Below are positions 16,664-24,986 of a stretch of DNA of 45,183 nucleotides, piece after piece. The stretch comes from Paracoccus sp. UBA889 (GTDB taxonomy: Bacteria; Pseudomonadota; Alphaproteobacteria; Rhodobacterales; Rhodobacteraceae): the NCBI GenBank assembly GCA_002294185.1, contig DBFD01000050.1, positions 140,215 through 185,397 of the forward strand, in the 5' to 3' direction. The notes below the pieces were generated by a model. The model ran no database searches and was not told the origin of the DNA. It was given only the letters and a program-made list of their open reading frames with translations. The translations under genes were made by a program, and so were the position numbers. How positions within the stretch are numbered: position 1 is the first letter of the stretch; each line of letters begins with the position of its first letter.

Positions 16664-17691
16664 TGGCTTTTCTCCTTTTCAGCATGCCGGATGGACGGAA
16701 AGAACGGCGTATCCGAGGGCGCGGTCCACAGCCGCAGCATGTCGCCCGCAGGCTCGAGCAGCGAAATCGAAAAGCCGCCCATTTCCTGCGTCGTCACGAA
16801 GGATCCGATCATGGGCGCGACCGCCGCGATGCCGCGCGCGGCCAGCGCGTGTCGGGTCTCGTTCCAGACGGTCAGAAGCTCCATCAGCGTGGTGCCGCCC
16901 ATGCCATTGACGATCACGGCGGCCTGTCCGCCTGACGCGATCGGGTAATCCCCCAGCAGCTTGTCGACGATCAGCGTGACGAGATCGCGTACCGGGCCGA
17001 CCCCCGTCCGCCCGATCCCCGGTTCGCCATGCACCCCCATGCCCAGATAGATTTCGTCGTCGGGCAGGTCGAACATCGGCTGGCCGGTCAGCGGCGAGAT
17101 GCCCGGCGACAGCGCCGCGGCCAGGGTCACGGTGCGCGCGCGGACGGCCCGGCCCAAGGTCATCAAATCGTCCAGCGGCATTCCTGCCTCGGCCGCGGCG
17201 CCGAGGATCTTGTAGATGAACATGGTGCCGGGGGCGCCGCGACGATCCTGGATGCGGTCGCGCGGTGCGGACGAGATGTCGTCATACATGGGCAGGGCGC
17301 GGACCCTCAGCCGCTCTTCCTCGGCCAGCATCACTGCCGCGCGGCCGTTGATCATGTCGCCGGAATGCTGCGAGATCAGAAGGATGCAGCCCGCCTTGCC
17401 CGATACCTCGCGGATGCCGTCAAGGATCAGATCGGCCGAGGGCGCGGCGAACACGTCGCCGACCACATTGGCATCCAGAAGGCCCGCCCCGACGAACCCC
17501 ATGGCAATCGGTTCGTGCCCCGAACCATTGCCGATCAGCAGCGTCACCTTTCGATCGGGATCCTTGCGGCCCTTCGCCCGCACCACGATGCGGGGATCCT
17601 GATGGCCCCGGACGACCTGTTCGAAAGCCGACACATAGCCGTCGATCATGTCGTCGACGATGCTTTCCGCCGCGTTCATCAGCTTTTTCAC
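16660..17691 (-). CDS. Dihydroxyacetone kinase-like subunit DhaK
   Basis: 343 residues, the size of a stand-alone DhaK. The substrate site shows GNGSGHEP (about 51-58, His56) and GMGVHGEPG (about 215-223) whose His binds the substrate carbonyl covalently as a hemiaminal. DhaK-type proteins therefore act on ketoses or hydroxyketones; members are known for dihydroxyacetone and for four-carbon erythruloses. The ATP-binding partner DhaL is encoded just upstream with a 4-nt overlap. No DhaM phosphotransferase gene is nearby, so ATP rather than PEP is likely to be the donor. GTG is the start codon. Confidence 0.92.
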   Translation of the reverse strand: MKKLMNAAESIVDDMIDGYVSAFEQVVRGHQDPRIVVRAKGRKDPDRKVTLLIGNGSGHEPIAMGFVGAGLLDANVVGDVFAAPSADLILDGIREVSGKAGCILLISQHSGDMINGRAAVMLAEEERLRVRALPMYDDISSAPRDRIQDRRGAPGTMFIYKILGAAAEAGMPLDDLMTLGRAVRARTVTLAAALSPGISPLTGQPMFDLPDDEIYLGMGVHGEPGIGRTGVGPVRDLVTLIVDKLLGDYPIASGGQAAVIVNGMGGTTLMELLTVWNETRHALAARGIAAVAPMIGSFVTTQEMGGFSISLLEPAGDMLRLWTAPSDTPFFPSIRHAEKEKSQ

Positions 17692-18233
17692 AGCGCGCTT
17701 TCCTTGCCTGCCAGGGTTTCAAGGATGATCACGACCGACACCGCGCCGGGATCGACATGGCCGCGTCCGCCATTCTCGACATATTGCGCGCGGCCCCTGC
17801 GTGCGCTCAGGTCGCGGGTGCGGTCGCGACCGGCGACGGCGGCATCGACGGCATCCTGCACCGTGCCCTCCGCCAGCGCGTGCGCCGCCGGCGCCAGCGC
17901 GTCGATCATGCTCTTGTCGCCCGTGGTCACCTGACCCAGATCCTTGATCCGCTCGCAGGCGCGTTGCAGGCCCTCGCCCAACGCGGCGTTTTCGTTCAGA
18001 TGCCGTTCGATCTCGATCAGGATCAGCCCGAACAACGTCCCCGATGCACCACCCGACGCCCGCATGAACGCCTTGGCCTGCGCGCCCCTGTCGGCCTGCG
18101 CCGCGCGGGTCAGGCCGCGCAGCATGGTCGCGCCATGATCGCCGTCTCCCAAGGCTGCATCCAGCCGGTTCAGCGCATCGGCATGGACCGCGATCCGGGC
18201 CTGAAGCGCCAAGAAGAATTCGGGCCCGGTCAT
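17688..18233 (-). CDS. Dihydroxyacetone kinase-like ADP/ATP-binding subunit DhaL
   Basis: 181 residues. LDAALGDGDHG (about 24-34) supplies the three Asp residues that hold the two Mg ions, and GGASGTLFG and TTGDKSMIDAL are the other nucleotide-binding segments. It forms the phosphoryl-donor half of the kinase with DhaK. ATG overlaps the epimerase stop (ATGA). Usual DhaL length is about 200-210, so this one is a little short at the C-terminus. Confidence 0.92.
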   Translation of the reverse strand: MTGPEFFLALQARIAVHADALNRLDAALGDGDHGATMLRGLTRAAQADRGAQAKAFMRASGGASGTLFGLILIEIERHLNENAALGEGLQRACERIKDLGQVTTGDKSMIDALAPAAHALAEGTVQDAVDAAVAGRDRTRDLSARRGRAQYVENGGRGHVDPGAVSVVIILETLAGKESAL

Positions 18234-19066
18234 CGCGCAAAGACCCGCTGCATGAAGTCCAGCGTCTGCCGCGCGGCCTCGGTCGGGTCGGGCTCGATCG
18301 CGCGCCAGACCTTCACATCCGCGCTGTTCGGGTTGGACGGCATCACGAACATTTCCGCGGTGATCCAGCCGTCATAGCCGATATCCGACAGCGCCGTGGC
18401 ACAATGTTCAAAATCGAAATGACCCGAGCCCGGCACACCCCTGTCGTTGTCCGAGACATGAAAATGCACCAGGGCGTCGCCGGTGGCGCGGATCGCGGCG
18501 GCCGGATCCTTCTCCTCGATGTTCATGTGAAACGTATCCAGCAGAACGCCCACATGCGCGGCCCCGGTGGCGCGGGCAATCGCCGTGGCATCGGCGGCGG
18601 TGCTGGTCAGATCGGTTTCGAACCGGTTCACGGCCTCGATCCCCAGGGTCACGCCATTCTGCGCAAGCACCGGTTCGATCCGGGCCAGGGTCCGTGCCGA
18701 TCGGTCGGCCCGATCCGAATCGCCCGGCGCAAAGACGCCCCATGGCGCGGCAACGACACCGGCCAGCGATCTTGCCCCCAGGGCAGCGGTGATTTCGATG
18801 GCCTCGGTCAGGACGGCAACGGCCCGTTCGCGCACGGCGACCTGCGGCGATGTCGGGTCAGCCTCGGCGCCCAGGCCGGTCGAACAGGTCAGGTCCAGCC
18901 CGCGTGCGGCGGCAGCCTTGCCGATGCCGCTGGCGCGGTCCATTCCGATCCCCAGCAACGAAAGCTCGACCCCGTCAAAGCCCAGATCGGCCGCGATGTC
19001 GAGAATCGGCAAGGGGTCGTCCTGCCACGCTTTCATCCACAATCCCGCATGAACGCCGAATTTCAT
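18230..19066 (-). CDS. Ketose 3-epimerase-like TIM-barrel protein (D-tagatose/D-psicose 3-epimerase family)
   Basis: 278 residues. The metal ligands of the D-tagatose/D-psicose 3-epimerase family are readable in order: Glu in LGIEAVNRFE (about 151), Asp in VLLDTFHMNIEE (about 184), His in VHFHVSDNDRG (about 210) and Glu in ITAEMFV (about 244). The segments NRFETDLTST and DTFHMNIEE are close to D-psicose 3-epimerases. The family moves the C3 hydroxyl configuration of free ketoses. It opens the seven-gene operon, 25 nt from operator site B. With the isomerase it would convert an unusual aldose into the ketose accepted by DhaKL. Confidence 0.88.
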   Translation of the reverse strand: MKFGVHAGLWMKAWQDDPLPILDIAADLGFDGVELSLLGIGMDRASGIGKAAAARGLDLTCSTGLGAEADPTSPQVAVRERAVAVLTEAIEITAALGARSLAGVVAAPWGVFAPGDSDRADRSARTLARIEPVLAQNGVTLGIEAVNRFETDLTSTAADATAIARATGAAHVGVLLDTFHMNIEEKDPAAAIRATGDALVHFHVSDNDRGVPGSGHFDFEHCATALSDIGYDGWITAEMFVMPSNPNSADVKVWRAIEPDPTEAARQTLDFMQRVFAR

Positions 19067-19090
19067 CTGCCATCCCTCGCTTGCCTCTAC

Positions 19091-19120
19091 ATATTAGTAG
19101 ATACAAATTAGTCAGGTCAA
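19091..19120 (-). promoter_or_regulatory. Promoter and GntR/UTRA operator of the epimerase-kinase-aldolase operon (site B)
   Basis: On the minus strand TTGACC (19120-19115), an 18-nt spacer and TAATAT (19096-19091) form a good promoter. The operator TATTAGTAGATACAAATT (19092-19109, plus-strand reading) matches site A at 16 of 18 positions and lies between -35 and -10. It is 25 nt before the epimerase ATG and begins beyond the end of the acyl-CoA synthetase gene, whose stop overlaps the -35. Confidence 0.7.
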
Positions 19121-20763
19121 TTACCTTCTGCCTGCCGCAGGGCCTTTCGGTTGATCTTGCCCGACGAGGTCATCGGGAATTCGTCCACATAGTCGATCTC
19201 TCGTGGCGCCTTGTAAGATGCGAGCTTGTTGCGGACATGGGCGCGCAATTCCTCGGTCAGCGACGCATCGCCGATGAATCCCGAGGCCAGACGCACGAAG
19301 GCCTTGACGATCGTGCCACGCTGGGCATCCGGCTTGCCGATCACGCCGGCTTCGGCCACGGCGGGGTGTGACAGCAGGCATTCCTCGATCTCGGTCGGGC
19401 CGATGCGGAATCCCGACGATTTGATCAGGTCGTCCGACCGGCCCTTGTACCAGAAATACCCGTCCGCATCGCGCACCGCCAGATCATGGGTGCGCAGCCA
19501 GTCGCCCAGCCGCAATTCGGCCTCTTTCCCGGCATTGTTCAGATAGCCAAGAAATCGCGTCGGCGATGTCGCAGGCGTCACGATTTCGCCCGGCTCTCCG
19601 TCCGCCACCTCGATTCCTTCGGCATCGACCAGCCGCACGTCGTGGCCGGGATAGGCCACGCCCATGGATCCGGGTCTTCGCGGATAAAGCCGCGAACAAT
19701 TGCCGATCAGATGGTTCACCTCGGTCATGCCGTAGAACTCGTTGCAGACCACGCCCAGCCTGTCCTCGGCCCAGACGAGGGTATCCGCCGCCAGGGCCTC
19801 GCCCCCGGTGCAGATCACCCGCAGCGACAGATCATGGCTGTCGCGCGGCTGGGCCGTCTGCGCCAGACGCTTGACCGCCGTGGGCGCCAGGAAGACATGC
19901 GTCACCTTGTGGCGGGCCATGAATTCATAGGCCCATTCTGCCGTGAAGCGCGCTTCCGAGGTGACGATCGGCCGCCCGGCCAGCCATGCGGGCATCATCA
20001 TGTCCAGCAAGCCGCCGACCCATGCCCAATCCGAGGGCGACCAGAACACCGCGTCCGCGTCCTGCAACGACAGGTTGTAGAACAGGTTGATCGAGGGGCG
20101 ATAGGCGGCCAGGATCCGGTGCCCGTGCAGGATGCCCTTGGGCATCCCGGTCGATCCCGACGTATACATCAGCAAGGCGGGATCATCGGGCCCGGTATAG
20201 TCCGGTTCGAATCCGGGCGGGGCGGCGCTGTCCAGAATGGCCCGCAGATCGGGCTCCGTCCCCGCGCTTTCGGAGACGAGGATATCGGTCAGATACCCGA
20301 ACCGCCCTGCTTCGTCCCGCAGGCTGGCCCAGGCGGCTTCGGTGGTCACAAGACAGCGCGCCTCGCAATCATTCAGCGCATGGGCCAGGGCATCCGACCC
20401 GTAAAGCTGCGACAGCGTCACCGCCGTTCCGCCCAGCTTGCACACGGCCATATGCCCGATGGCCGTTTCGGGGCGCATCCCGGTATGAAGACCGACCAGA
20501 TCGCCGCGGCCATAACCCAGTCCTCGCAGATGCGCGGCAAGGGTCGTTGCGGCCGCGTCGATCTGGGCGAAGCTCCAGGTTTCAAGGCGGCCGTCCGGCC
20601 GTTCGAACAGCATGGCCGGCCTGTCCGCGCCCTCCGGTCCCAGCTGCCGGCCCAGCGTCATGGAAAAGATGTTTGCATCCGCCGGAATGTCGATCGTCAC
20701 GGCCTCGCCGTCACGGCGCAGCCCGATCTCGGCAAGTTGCGCCTCTGTCCAGGTCTCAAGCAT
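19117..20763 (-). CDS. AMP-forming acyl-CoA synthetase
   Basis: 548 residues of the acetyl/medium-chain acyl-CoA synthetase type. The adenylation motifs are present: YTSGSTGMPKGILHGH (A3, about 200), NEFYGMTEVN (A5), GDWLRTHDLAVRDADGYFWY (A7), GRSDDLIKSSGFRIGP (A8) and SSGKINRKALR with the catalytic Lys near the C-terminus. It turns a carboxylic acid, ATP and CoA into acyl-CoA. ATG at 20763 is preferred over an ATG at 20781 because GGGAGA precedes it; it overlaps the DUF35 gene by 8 nt. The acid made by the aldehyde dehydrogenase is a candidate substrate, since both genes share the operator. Confidence 0.93.
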   Translation of the reverse strand: MLETWTEAQLAEIGLRRDGEAVTIDIPADANIFSMTLGRQLGPEGADRPAMLFERPDGRLETWSFAQIDAAATTLAAHLRGLGYGRGDLVGLHTGMRPETAIGHMAVCKLGGTAVTLSQLYGSDALAHALNDCEARCLVTTEAAWASLRDEAGRFGYLTDILVSESAGTEPDLRAILDSAAPPGFEPDYTGPDDPALLMYTSGSTGMPKGILHGHRILAAYRPSINLFYNLSLQDADAVFWSPSDWAWVGGLLDMMMPAWLAGRPIVTSEARFTAEWAYEFMARHKVTHVFLAPTAVKRLAQTAQPRDSHDLSLRVICTGGEALAADTLVWAEDRLGVVCNEFYGMTEVNHLIGNCSRLYPRRPGSMGVAYPGHDVRLVDAEGIEVADGEPGEIVTPATSPTRFLGYLNNAGKEAELRLGDWLRTHDLAVRDADGYFWYKGRSDDLIKSSGFRIGPTEIEECLLSHPAVAEAGVIGKPDAQRGTIVKAFVRLASGFIGDASLTEELRAHVRNKLASYKAPREIDYVDEFPMTSSGKINRKALRQAEGN

Positions 20764-21139
20764 GGTCCGTCTCCCGTTCATTCAGCCGCAGCCAAAGGCC
20801 GGGCCGAGGCCCGTTCGGCGCCATCAGCTGTCCCGTTTCGCCCCTTGCCTCGGGATTGCCCAGGGCGACCGTCGTCGCGCCATCCGCACCCTCGAACCGC
20901 GCCAGCGCAAAGGCCGCCGCCAGGGCGTCGGTGCGCAGAACCACGCGGGCGCGACCGGACAGACGCGCCCAGTCATGCGCCTCTGCACCGCACTCCGCGC
21001 AAACCAGCCGCGGCGGAAAGCTGATCCGTCCGCATCCCTTGCAACGCGACGCCAGGGCGACGCCGGCACGCAATGCGTCGAAATACGGGGCCATCCCGCC
21101 CTCGGGCAGCGTGTAGTCCAGGGCTATCGAAAATCTCAT
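20756..21139 (-). CDS. DUF35 / OB-fold acyl-CoA-associated zinc-ribbon protein
   Basis: 127 residues. A rubredoxin-like zinc ribbon with two CxxC pairs (RCKGCG and VCAECG, about 40-60) is followed by a small OB-fold. Such proteins bind tightly to thiolase-like enzymes; in the steroid side-chain aldolases Ltp2-DUF35 the two proteins form one active complex. ATG overlaps the thiolase stop (ATGA) and has GGAGG 6 nt upstream, so equimolar synthesis with the thiolase-like protein is likely. Confidence 0.88.
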   Translation of the reverse strand: MRFSIALDYTLPEGGMAPYFDALRAGVALASRCKGCGRISFPPRLVCAECGAEAHDWARLSGRARVVLRTDALAAAFALARFEGADGATTVALGNPEARGETGQLMAPNGPRPGLWLRLNERETDHA

Positions 21140-22308
21140 TCCACGCCTCCCAGAATGGTCACGGCGCACAAGGTCGCGATGCCGCCATGGGTATCGGCCA
21201 GCGCGAAACGCGGGGTAATCCGCGGCCCGAGACCCGCATAGCGCCCCTCCAGCTGGTGCGCGCAGGACACGATTTGCGCCACGCCGGTCGCGCCCACCGG
21301 CGCCCCCTGCCCAAGCAGGCCGCCCGACAGATTGGTCGGCACCGTGCCCGTCGCGTCGAACACGCCGCGTCGTTCTGCGGCAACGACGTCATCCGCCAGG
21401 CCCAACGCCTCCAGCGCTTGCAGCTGCGCGCCGGAATAGCTGTCATAGACCTCGGCCAGCCCGATCTGCGCCGGTGTGATCCCGGCGTGCGAATAGGCCT
21501 GCTGAGCGGCCAGGCGCTTGGCGGCGAATGTGCCCGGATCGGCGCGTTCGGCCAGGCGAACCCGGTCATTGGCCGAACCCATGCCGACGATCCGGGCGCG
21601 GCCCTTGCCGGTTCCCGGCAGGTTGCCGGGCTGAGACAGGATCACGCAGGCTGCCCCATCGCTGAGGGGAGAGCAGTCCAGCCGCCGATAGGGCGCGGCG
21701 ATCATCGTCGATGCCGCGACATCCTCCGGCGCGATGTCCAGCGGCAGATGCGCATTGGGATTGTGCCGCGCATTCTGCCTGTTTCGCACCGCGACGCGGG
21801 CAAAATCGCTGACGGTTGCATCCGTGCGGCGCATGAAGGCCAGGGCCGACATGGCATAGATCGAGGTTGAATCGATCCCCGTCATGCCGTCTGTCCAGGC
21901 GTCGAAGGACAGAGAATAAAGCGCGGCGACATCCGCGCCCGAAAGATGGGCGGCCGCAGGCTCCAATCCCAGCACGGCCACGCGCCGCGCCTGACCCGAG
22001 GAGACCAGCGCCGCCCCGGCCTGGACAGCAACCTGGCCCGACGCGCCGCCGCCCTCTGCCCGCATCACGCGGATACCGAAAAGACCCAGCTCATCCGCCA
22101 AGAGGCTGGCGGGGTTCAGTTGCAGGGTAAGGAAATCGCTTTCCGAGGCGACGATCAGCGCGTCGATATCGCGGCGCTGCAGGCCCGCATCGCGCAGGGC
22201 CGCCGCGAAAGCCTGCCGCGCCCAGTCGCGAAAGCTGCTGCCATCCTTGCGGCGGCCGAACCGGGTCAGCGCCCCGCCTGCGACCACCATGCCGATTTCG
22301 TTTGCCAT
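21136..22308 (-). CDS. SCP2-type thiolase-like protein, probably a non-thiolytic lyase
   Basis: 390 residues with the SCP2/lipid-transfer thiolase fold: ALIVASESDF, GQVAVQAGAALVSSG, EVYDSYSGAQLQALEALG and TNLSGGLLGQGAPVGATG. The thiolase nucleophile Cys is not present; the corresponding segment reads RAEGGGASG. The GHPxGATG His is also changed (GAPVGATG). Together with the coupled DUF35 protein this points to an Ltp2-like retro-aldolase on a 3-hydroxyacyl-CoA rather than to a thiolase, though this is inference. ATG at 22308 gives a normal N-terminus (MANEIGMVVAG); it lies 2 nt after the MFS stop. Confidence 0.83.
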   Translation of the reverse strand: MANEIGMVVAGGALTRFGRRKDGSSFRDWARQAFAAALRDAGLQRRDIDALIVASESDFLTLQLNPASLLADELGLFGIRVMRAEGGGASGQVAVQAGAALVSSGQARRVAVLGLEPAAAHLSGADVAALYSLSFDAWTDGMTGIDSTSIYAMSALAFMRRTDATVSDFARVAVRNRQNARHNPNAHLPLDIAPEDVAASTMIAAPYRRLDCSPLSDGAACVILSQPGNLPGTGKGRARIVGMGSANDRVRLAERADPGTFAAKRLAAQQAYSHAGITPAQIGLAEVYDSYSGAQLQALEALGLADDVVAAERRGVFDATGTVPTNLSGGLLGQGAPVGATGVAQIVSCAHQLEGRYAGLGPRITPRFALADTHGGIATLCAVTILGGVE

Positions 22309-22310
22309 CG

Positions 22311-23507
22311 TCACCGCTCTGCCCGTCGCGGAAGCGGGAACAACAGCAGGACACCGACCAGATTCATCGCCAGCAACAGCCACGCCAGAACCTGAAAGCC
22401 CGCCCCTTGCCATACGACCCCGCCGGCCGCCGGTCCAAGCGCCATCATCACCAGCCCGATCATGGCGATCAGGCCCAGATCGCGGCCCAGCCTGAACGGC
22501 GGCACATGGTTCCGCGTCAGAACCGGCCGCAGAATCGTATGCATCCCGTAGCCCGCCCCCTGAAGCAGCAGGATCGGCAGGATGGTTGTCGCCTGATAGG
22601 GTACGACGAGCAGCGCGAGCGGCGGCAACAGCATCACGCCAAAAACGCTGCGCGCCAGCAGAACAGGATCGAAAAGCCGGATCAGTGGCGCGCAGACCAG
22701 CCGTCCGAAAATCTGCGCAGGGCCCAGCAGCGCCGGAAGGATCAGCGCGAAATCGGCGGTTTCGGGCAGTTTTCGCAGATGCAGGGGCAGGATGAACAGC
22801 AGGGCCGCGTGGCTGAACATCAGCGTGGCGAAGGACAGCCCGATCAGCAGCACCGTCGGCGAGGCGCGACCGCGGGGCATGTCATGGCGCGACCGGTCCG
22901 CCGGGCGGGCCGCGCCTTCGGACGGTATCAGCACCGCCGCAGCCAGGACCAGGGCCGCAGCGGCAAGCATTACCGTGCGCCAGTCCGTGACTTGCAGCAG
23001 CCACCCCACCATCGGAAAGGTCAGAAGCGTGGCGAACCCGGCCACCAGGGTCACGGTCGCGACCGGACTGGCTGCGGAGGCGCCGAACCGACGCAGCAGG
23101 ATGGCGAAGCACGGATCATAGAGGGTGGCTGCCATCGACGCCCCCAGCAGCACCATCAGCGGGGCAAAAACGGCAAGCGTCTGTGCTTGCGACATGGCCA
23201 CGAGCAGGCTGGCACCGACCAGCGCTCCGCAGCGCATCGCCACTATTCCATGACCGATGTCGATCGTCCGACCCACCAGCGGCGAGGAAAACGCCCAGAG
23301 CAGGAAACCGGCCGTATAGGACGCGGTGAGGATGCTTGCCGACCACCCCGTCTCGGCCAGGATACGCCCCGTCAGTGCTGGAAAAAGGTAGTAAAGCCCC
23401 GACCACAGCATCAGCTGCGCGACCGCATGACGCCCGACCAGACTGGCCCGTCCCCGCGTCAATGCGGGCTCGATCCGGGCCATGGCCTTGGATGGTGGAA
23501 GGGACAC
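22311..23507 (-). CDS. Major facilitator superfamily transporter
   Basis: 398 residues, twelve predicted helices with a polar central loop near residues 200-220 (RPADRSRHDMPRGR). The motif between helices 2 and 3 is SSPLVGRTIDIG, a form of the MFS motif A. Close relatives are oxalate/formate-like or monocarboxylate MFS carriers, but I cannot assign a substrate. The start is GTG with CGGAG 6 nt upstream. It is the first gene of the operon, 13 nt from operator site C. It could import a second form of the substrate or export an intermediate. Confidence 0.88.
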   Translation of the reverse strand: MSLPPSKAMARIEPALTRGRASLVGRHAVAQLMLWSGLYYLFPALTGRILAETGWSASILTASYTAGFLLWAFSSPLVGRTIDIGHGIVAMRCGALVGASLLVAMSQAQTLAVFAPLMVLLGASMAATLYDPCFAILLRRFGASAASPVATVTLVAGFATLLTFPMVGWLLQVTDWRTVMLAAAALVLAAAVLIPSEGAARPADRSRHDMPRGRASPTVLLIGLSFATLMFSHAALLFILPLHLRKLPETADFALILPALLGPAQIFGRLVCAPLIRLFDPVLLARSVFGVMLLPPLALLVVPYQATTILPILLLQGAGYGMHTILRPVLTRNHVPPFRLGRDLGLIAMIGLVMMALGPAAGGVVWQGAGFQVLAWLLLAMNLVGVLLLFPLPRRAER

Positions 23508-23520
23508 GCCAGCTCCGGAA

Positions 23521-23566
23521 AATTTGTTAATACAAATTATCTAAGACATTTGACGTGAGAAGGCAA
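23521..23566 (-). promoter_or_regulatory. Promoter and GntR/UTRA operator of the MFS-thiolase-synthetase operon (site C)
   Basis: On the minus strand TTGCCT (23566-23561), a 17-nt spacer and TAGATA (23543-23538) make a promoter. The operator AATTTGTTAATACAAATT (23521-23538, plus-strand reading) abuts the -10 and would cover the transcription start. It matches site A at 16 of 18 positions. The MFS GTG lies 13 nt further on, so the leader is very short. Confidence 0.72.
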
Positions 23567-23843
23567 GAATGGATCGCGTCGGTGCCGCCTTCAAGCAGGC
23601 GCGCGCAAGCGGGCTCCGGCGATGCTGAGGTCCCTGTCGAGGCCCTGTCGCCCAAGCGCATTCCCGGCAGTTCGCGGTGCTGCGGCGGCATCGGATCGCT
23701 GGCGCTACCGGCCGTCCCTGCTGCGAAGTTCCGCGTCCTTGCCGTGGCCTGACAGGCCACGGTATCGGCGCGTTCTTCATCGCCGTGACGGATGAGCCGC
23801 AGGGAAACGGTTGGTTCGGCCTGGTCAGCGCAGGCTTCCGCCG
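23539..23843. other. 305-bp region between two minus-strand operons
   Basis: No gene is supported. It holds the promoter of the MFS operon at its left end and a hairpin at 23742-23762. Short frames on both strands have neither ribosome binding sites nor recognisable products. Confidence 0.5.
23742..23762 (-). terminator. Hairpin after the PdxA2 operon
   Basis: CCGTGGCC-TGACA-GGCCACGG: an 8-bp perfect stem, extendable to 10 bp with a one-base loop, 82 nt after the pdxA2 stop codon. There is no T-run on the minus strand, so it may be a Rho-dependent 3' end hairpin rather than an intrinsic terminator. Confidence 0.4.
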
Positions 23844-24884
23844 TCAGCGTACGGGGTCGGTCGCCCAATTGTCGGCGAGGTGGCCTGTGCCGGAACGGCC
23901 GGGATTCAACCTGGCCAGCGCCAGGCCGAGCCGCGCCGCTGCCAGCGTCGCCCCAAGATCGGCCTTGCCGCGTCCGGCGATGTCGTAGGCGGTGCCATGC
24001 GCGGGGGTCACGATCGGAAAGCCGTAGCCCGCGATCAGGGTCACGCCACGATCAAAGCCCATCAGCTTCATCGCGATCTGGCCCTGGTCATGATACATCG
24101 TCAGCACCGCATCGAATTCGCCCCGCGTCGCCCGCACGAACACTGTGTCCGACGGTATCGGACCGGCGACATCCAGCCCCTCGGCCCGCGCCGCCTCGAT
24201 GGCGGGGGCGATGATATCCTCGTCCTCTTCGCCGAAATTGCGTCCGTCGCCCGCATGGGGGTTCAGCGCGGCGACGCCGATGCGCGGGGCCGGCTTTCCG
24301 GCGCCCTCCATCACCGTGACGGTCAGGCGGATGCTGGACAGGATGCGCTCGGCGCTGAGGCTGGCCGCAACCTCGCGCAGCGGAATATGAGAGGTGACGC
24401 GGGCGTTCCACACCTCTTCCAGCACGTTGAATTCGCGCCCGCTGCGATCCGCCCCCAGCGTCGCGTCGATAAAACCGATCTCATCGACATAGGCGGGCCG
24501 CGCCAGTCGCATCGAATGCTTGTTGAAGGGCGTGAACATCGCCGCATCCGCCACGCCCGCCTGCGCCAGACGCAGGGCCGCGGCGAAATTCTGCAGCGAG
24601 GCCGCCCCGGCCCCTTGGCTCGAGCGCCCCAGCGTCAGATCGCCCGGCGGACAATTCCCCAGATCGACCATGACCTTTCCCGCGGGCAGTCGATCGGGCA
24701 GGTCCGCCGCCGCGACAGTCGGCAGATCAAGGTCGAGGCCCCCGTGCCGCGCGCCCAAGCCCAGCAGCCGCGCGTCGCCCAGCACGATCACGTCCCGATC
24801 CCGCATGTCCTGGTGGGTCAACAGTTTCGCGGCCAGTTCCGGCCCCACGCCCCCCGCATCTCCGATCGCCAATGCCAGCCGCAT
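23844..24884 (-). CDS. PdxA2-type 4-phosphoerythronate/4-phosphothreonate dehydrogenase
   Basis: 346 residues of the PdxA family. The divalent-metal His residues are visible in RVTSHIPL (about 165), AALNPHAGD (about 209) and TMYHDQGQIAMKLMG (about 264), followed by the conserved GYGFPIVTPAHGTAYDIAG. PdxA itself acts in pyridoxal phosphate synthesis; the PdxA2 branch oxidises 4-phospho-D-threonate or 4-phospho-D-erythronate, with decarboxylation to dihydroxyacetone phosphate. Its place in a TRAP/kinase operon rather than beside ksgA or pdxJ favours the catabolic role. No DUF1537 acid-sugar kinase, the usual partner, is in the window; the only kinase in the operon is the DhaK-DhaL fusion, 102 nt upstream. 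Confidence 0.88.
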   Translation of the reverse strand: MRLALAIGDAGGVGPELAAKLLTHQDMRDRDVIVLGDARLLGLGARHGGLDLDLPTVAAADLPDRLPAGKVMVDLGNCPPGDLTLGRSSQGAGAASLQNFAAALRLAQAGVADAAMFTPFNKHSMRLARPAYVDEIGFIDATLGADRSGREFNVLEEVWNARVTSHIPLREVAASLSAERILSSIRLTVTVMEGAGKPAPRIGVAALNPHAGDGRNFGEEDEDIIAPAIEAARAEGLDVAGPIPSDTVFVRATRGEFDAVLTMYHDQGQIAMKLMGFDRGVTLIAGYGFPIVTPAHGTAYDIAGRGKADLGATLAAARLGLALARLNPGRSGTGHLADNWATDPVR

Positions 24885-24986
24885 CTTCGGCCCCTTCTCA
24901 TGTTGACGCGCGTTTCACCGCGCGCGGATGTCGTCTTCGCAGGGGCCGCCACGGGCGCCGGCCCGATCCCTGTCTTTCCGTCGCTG

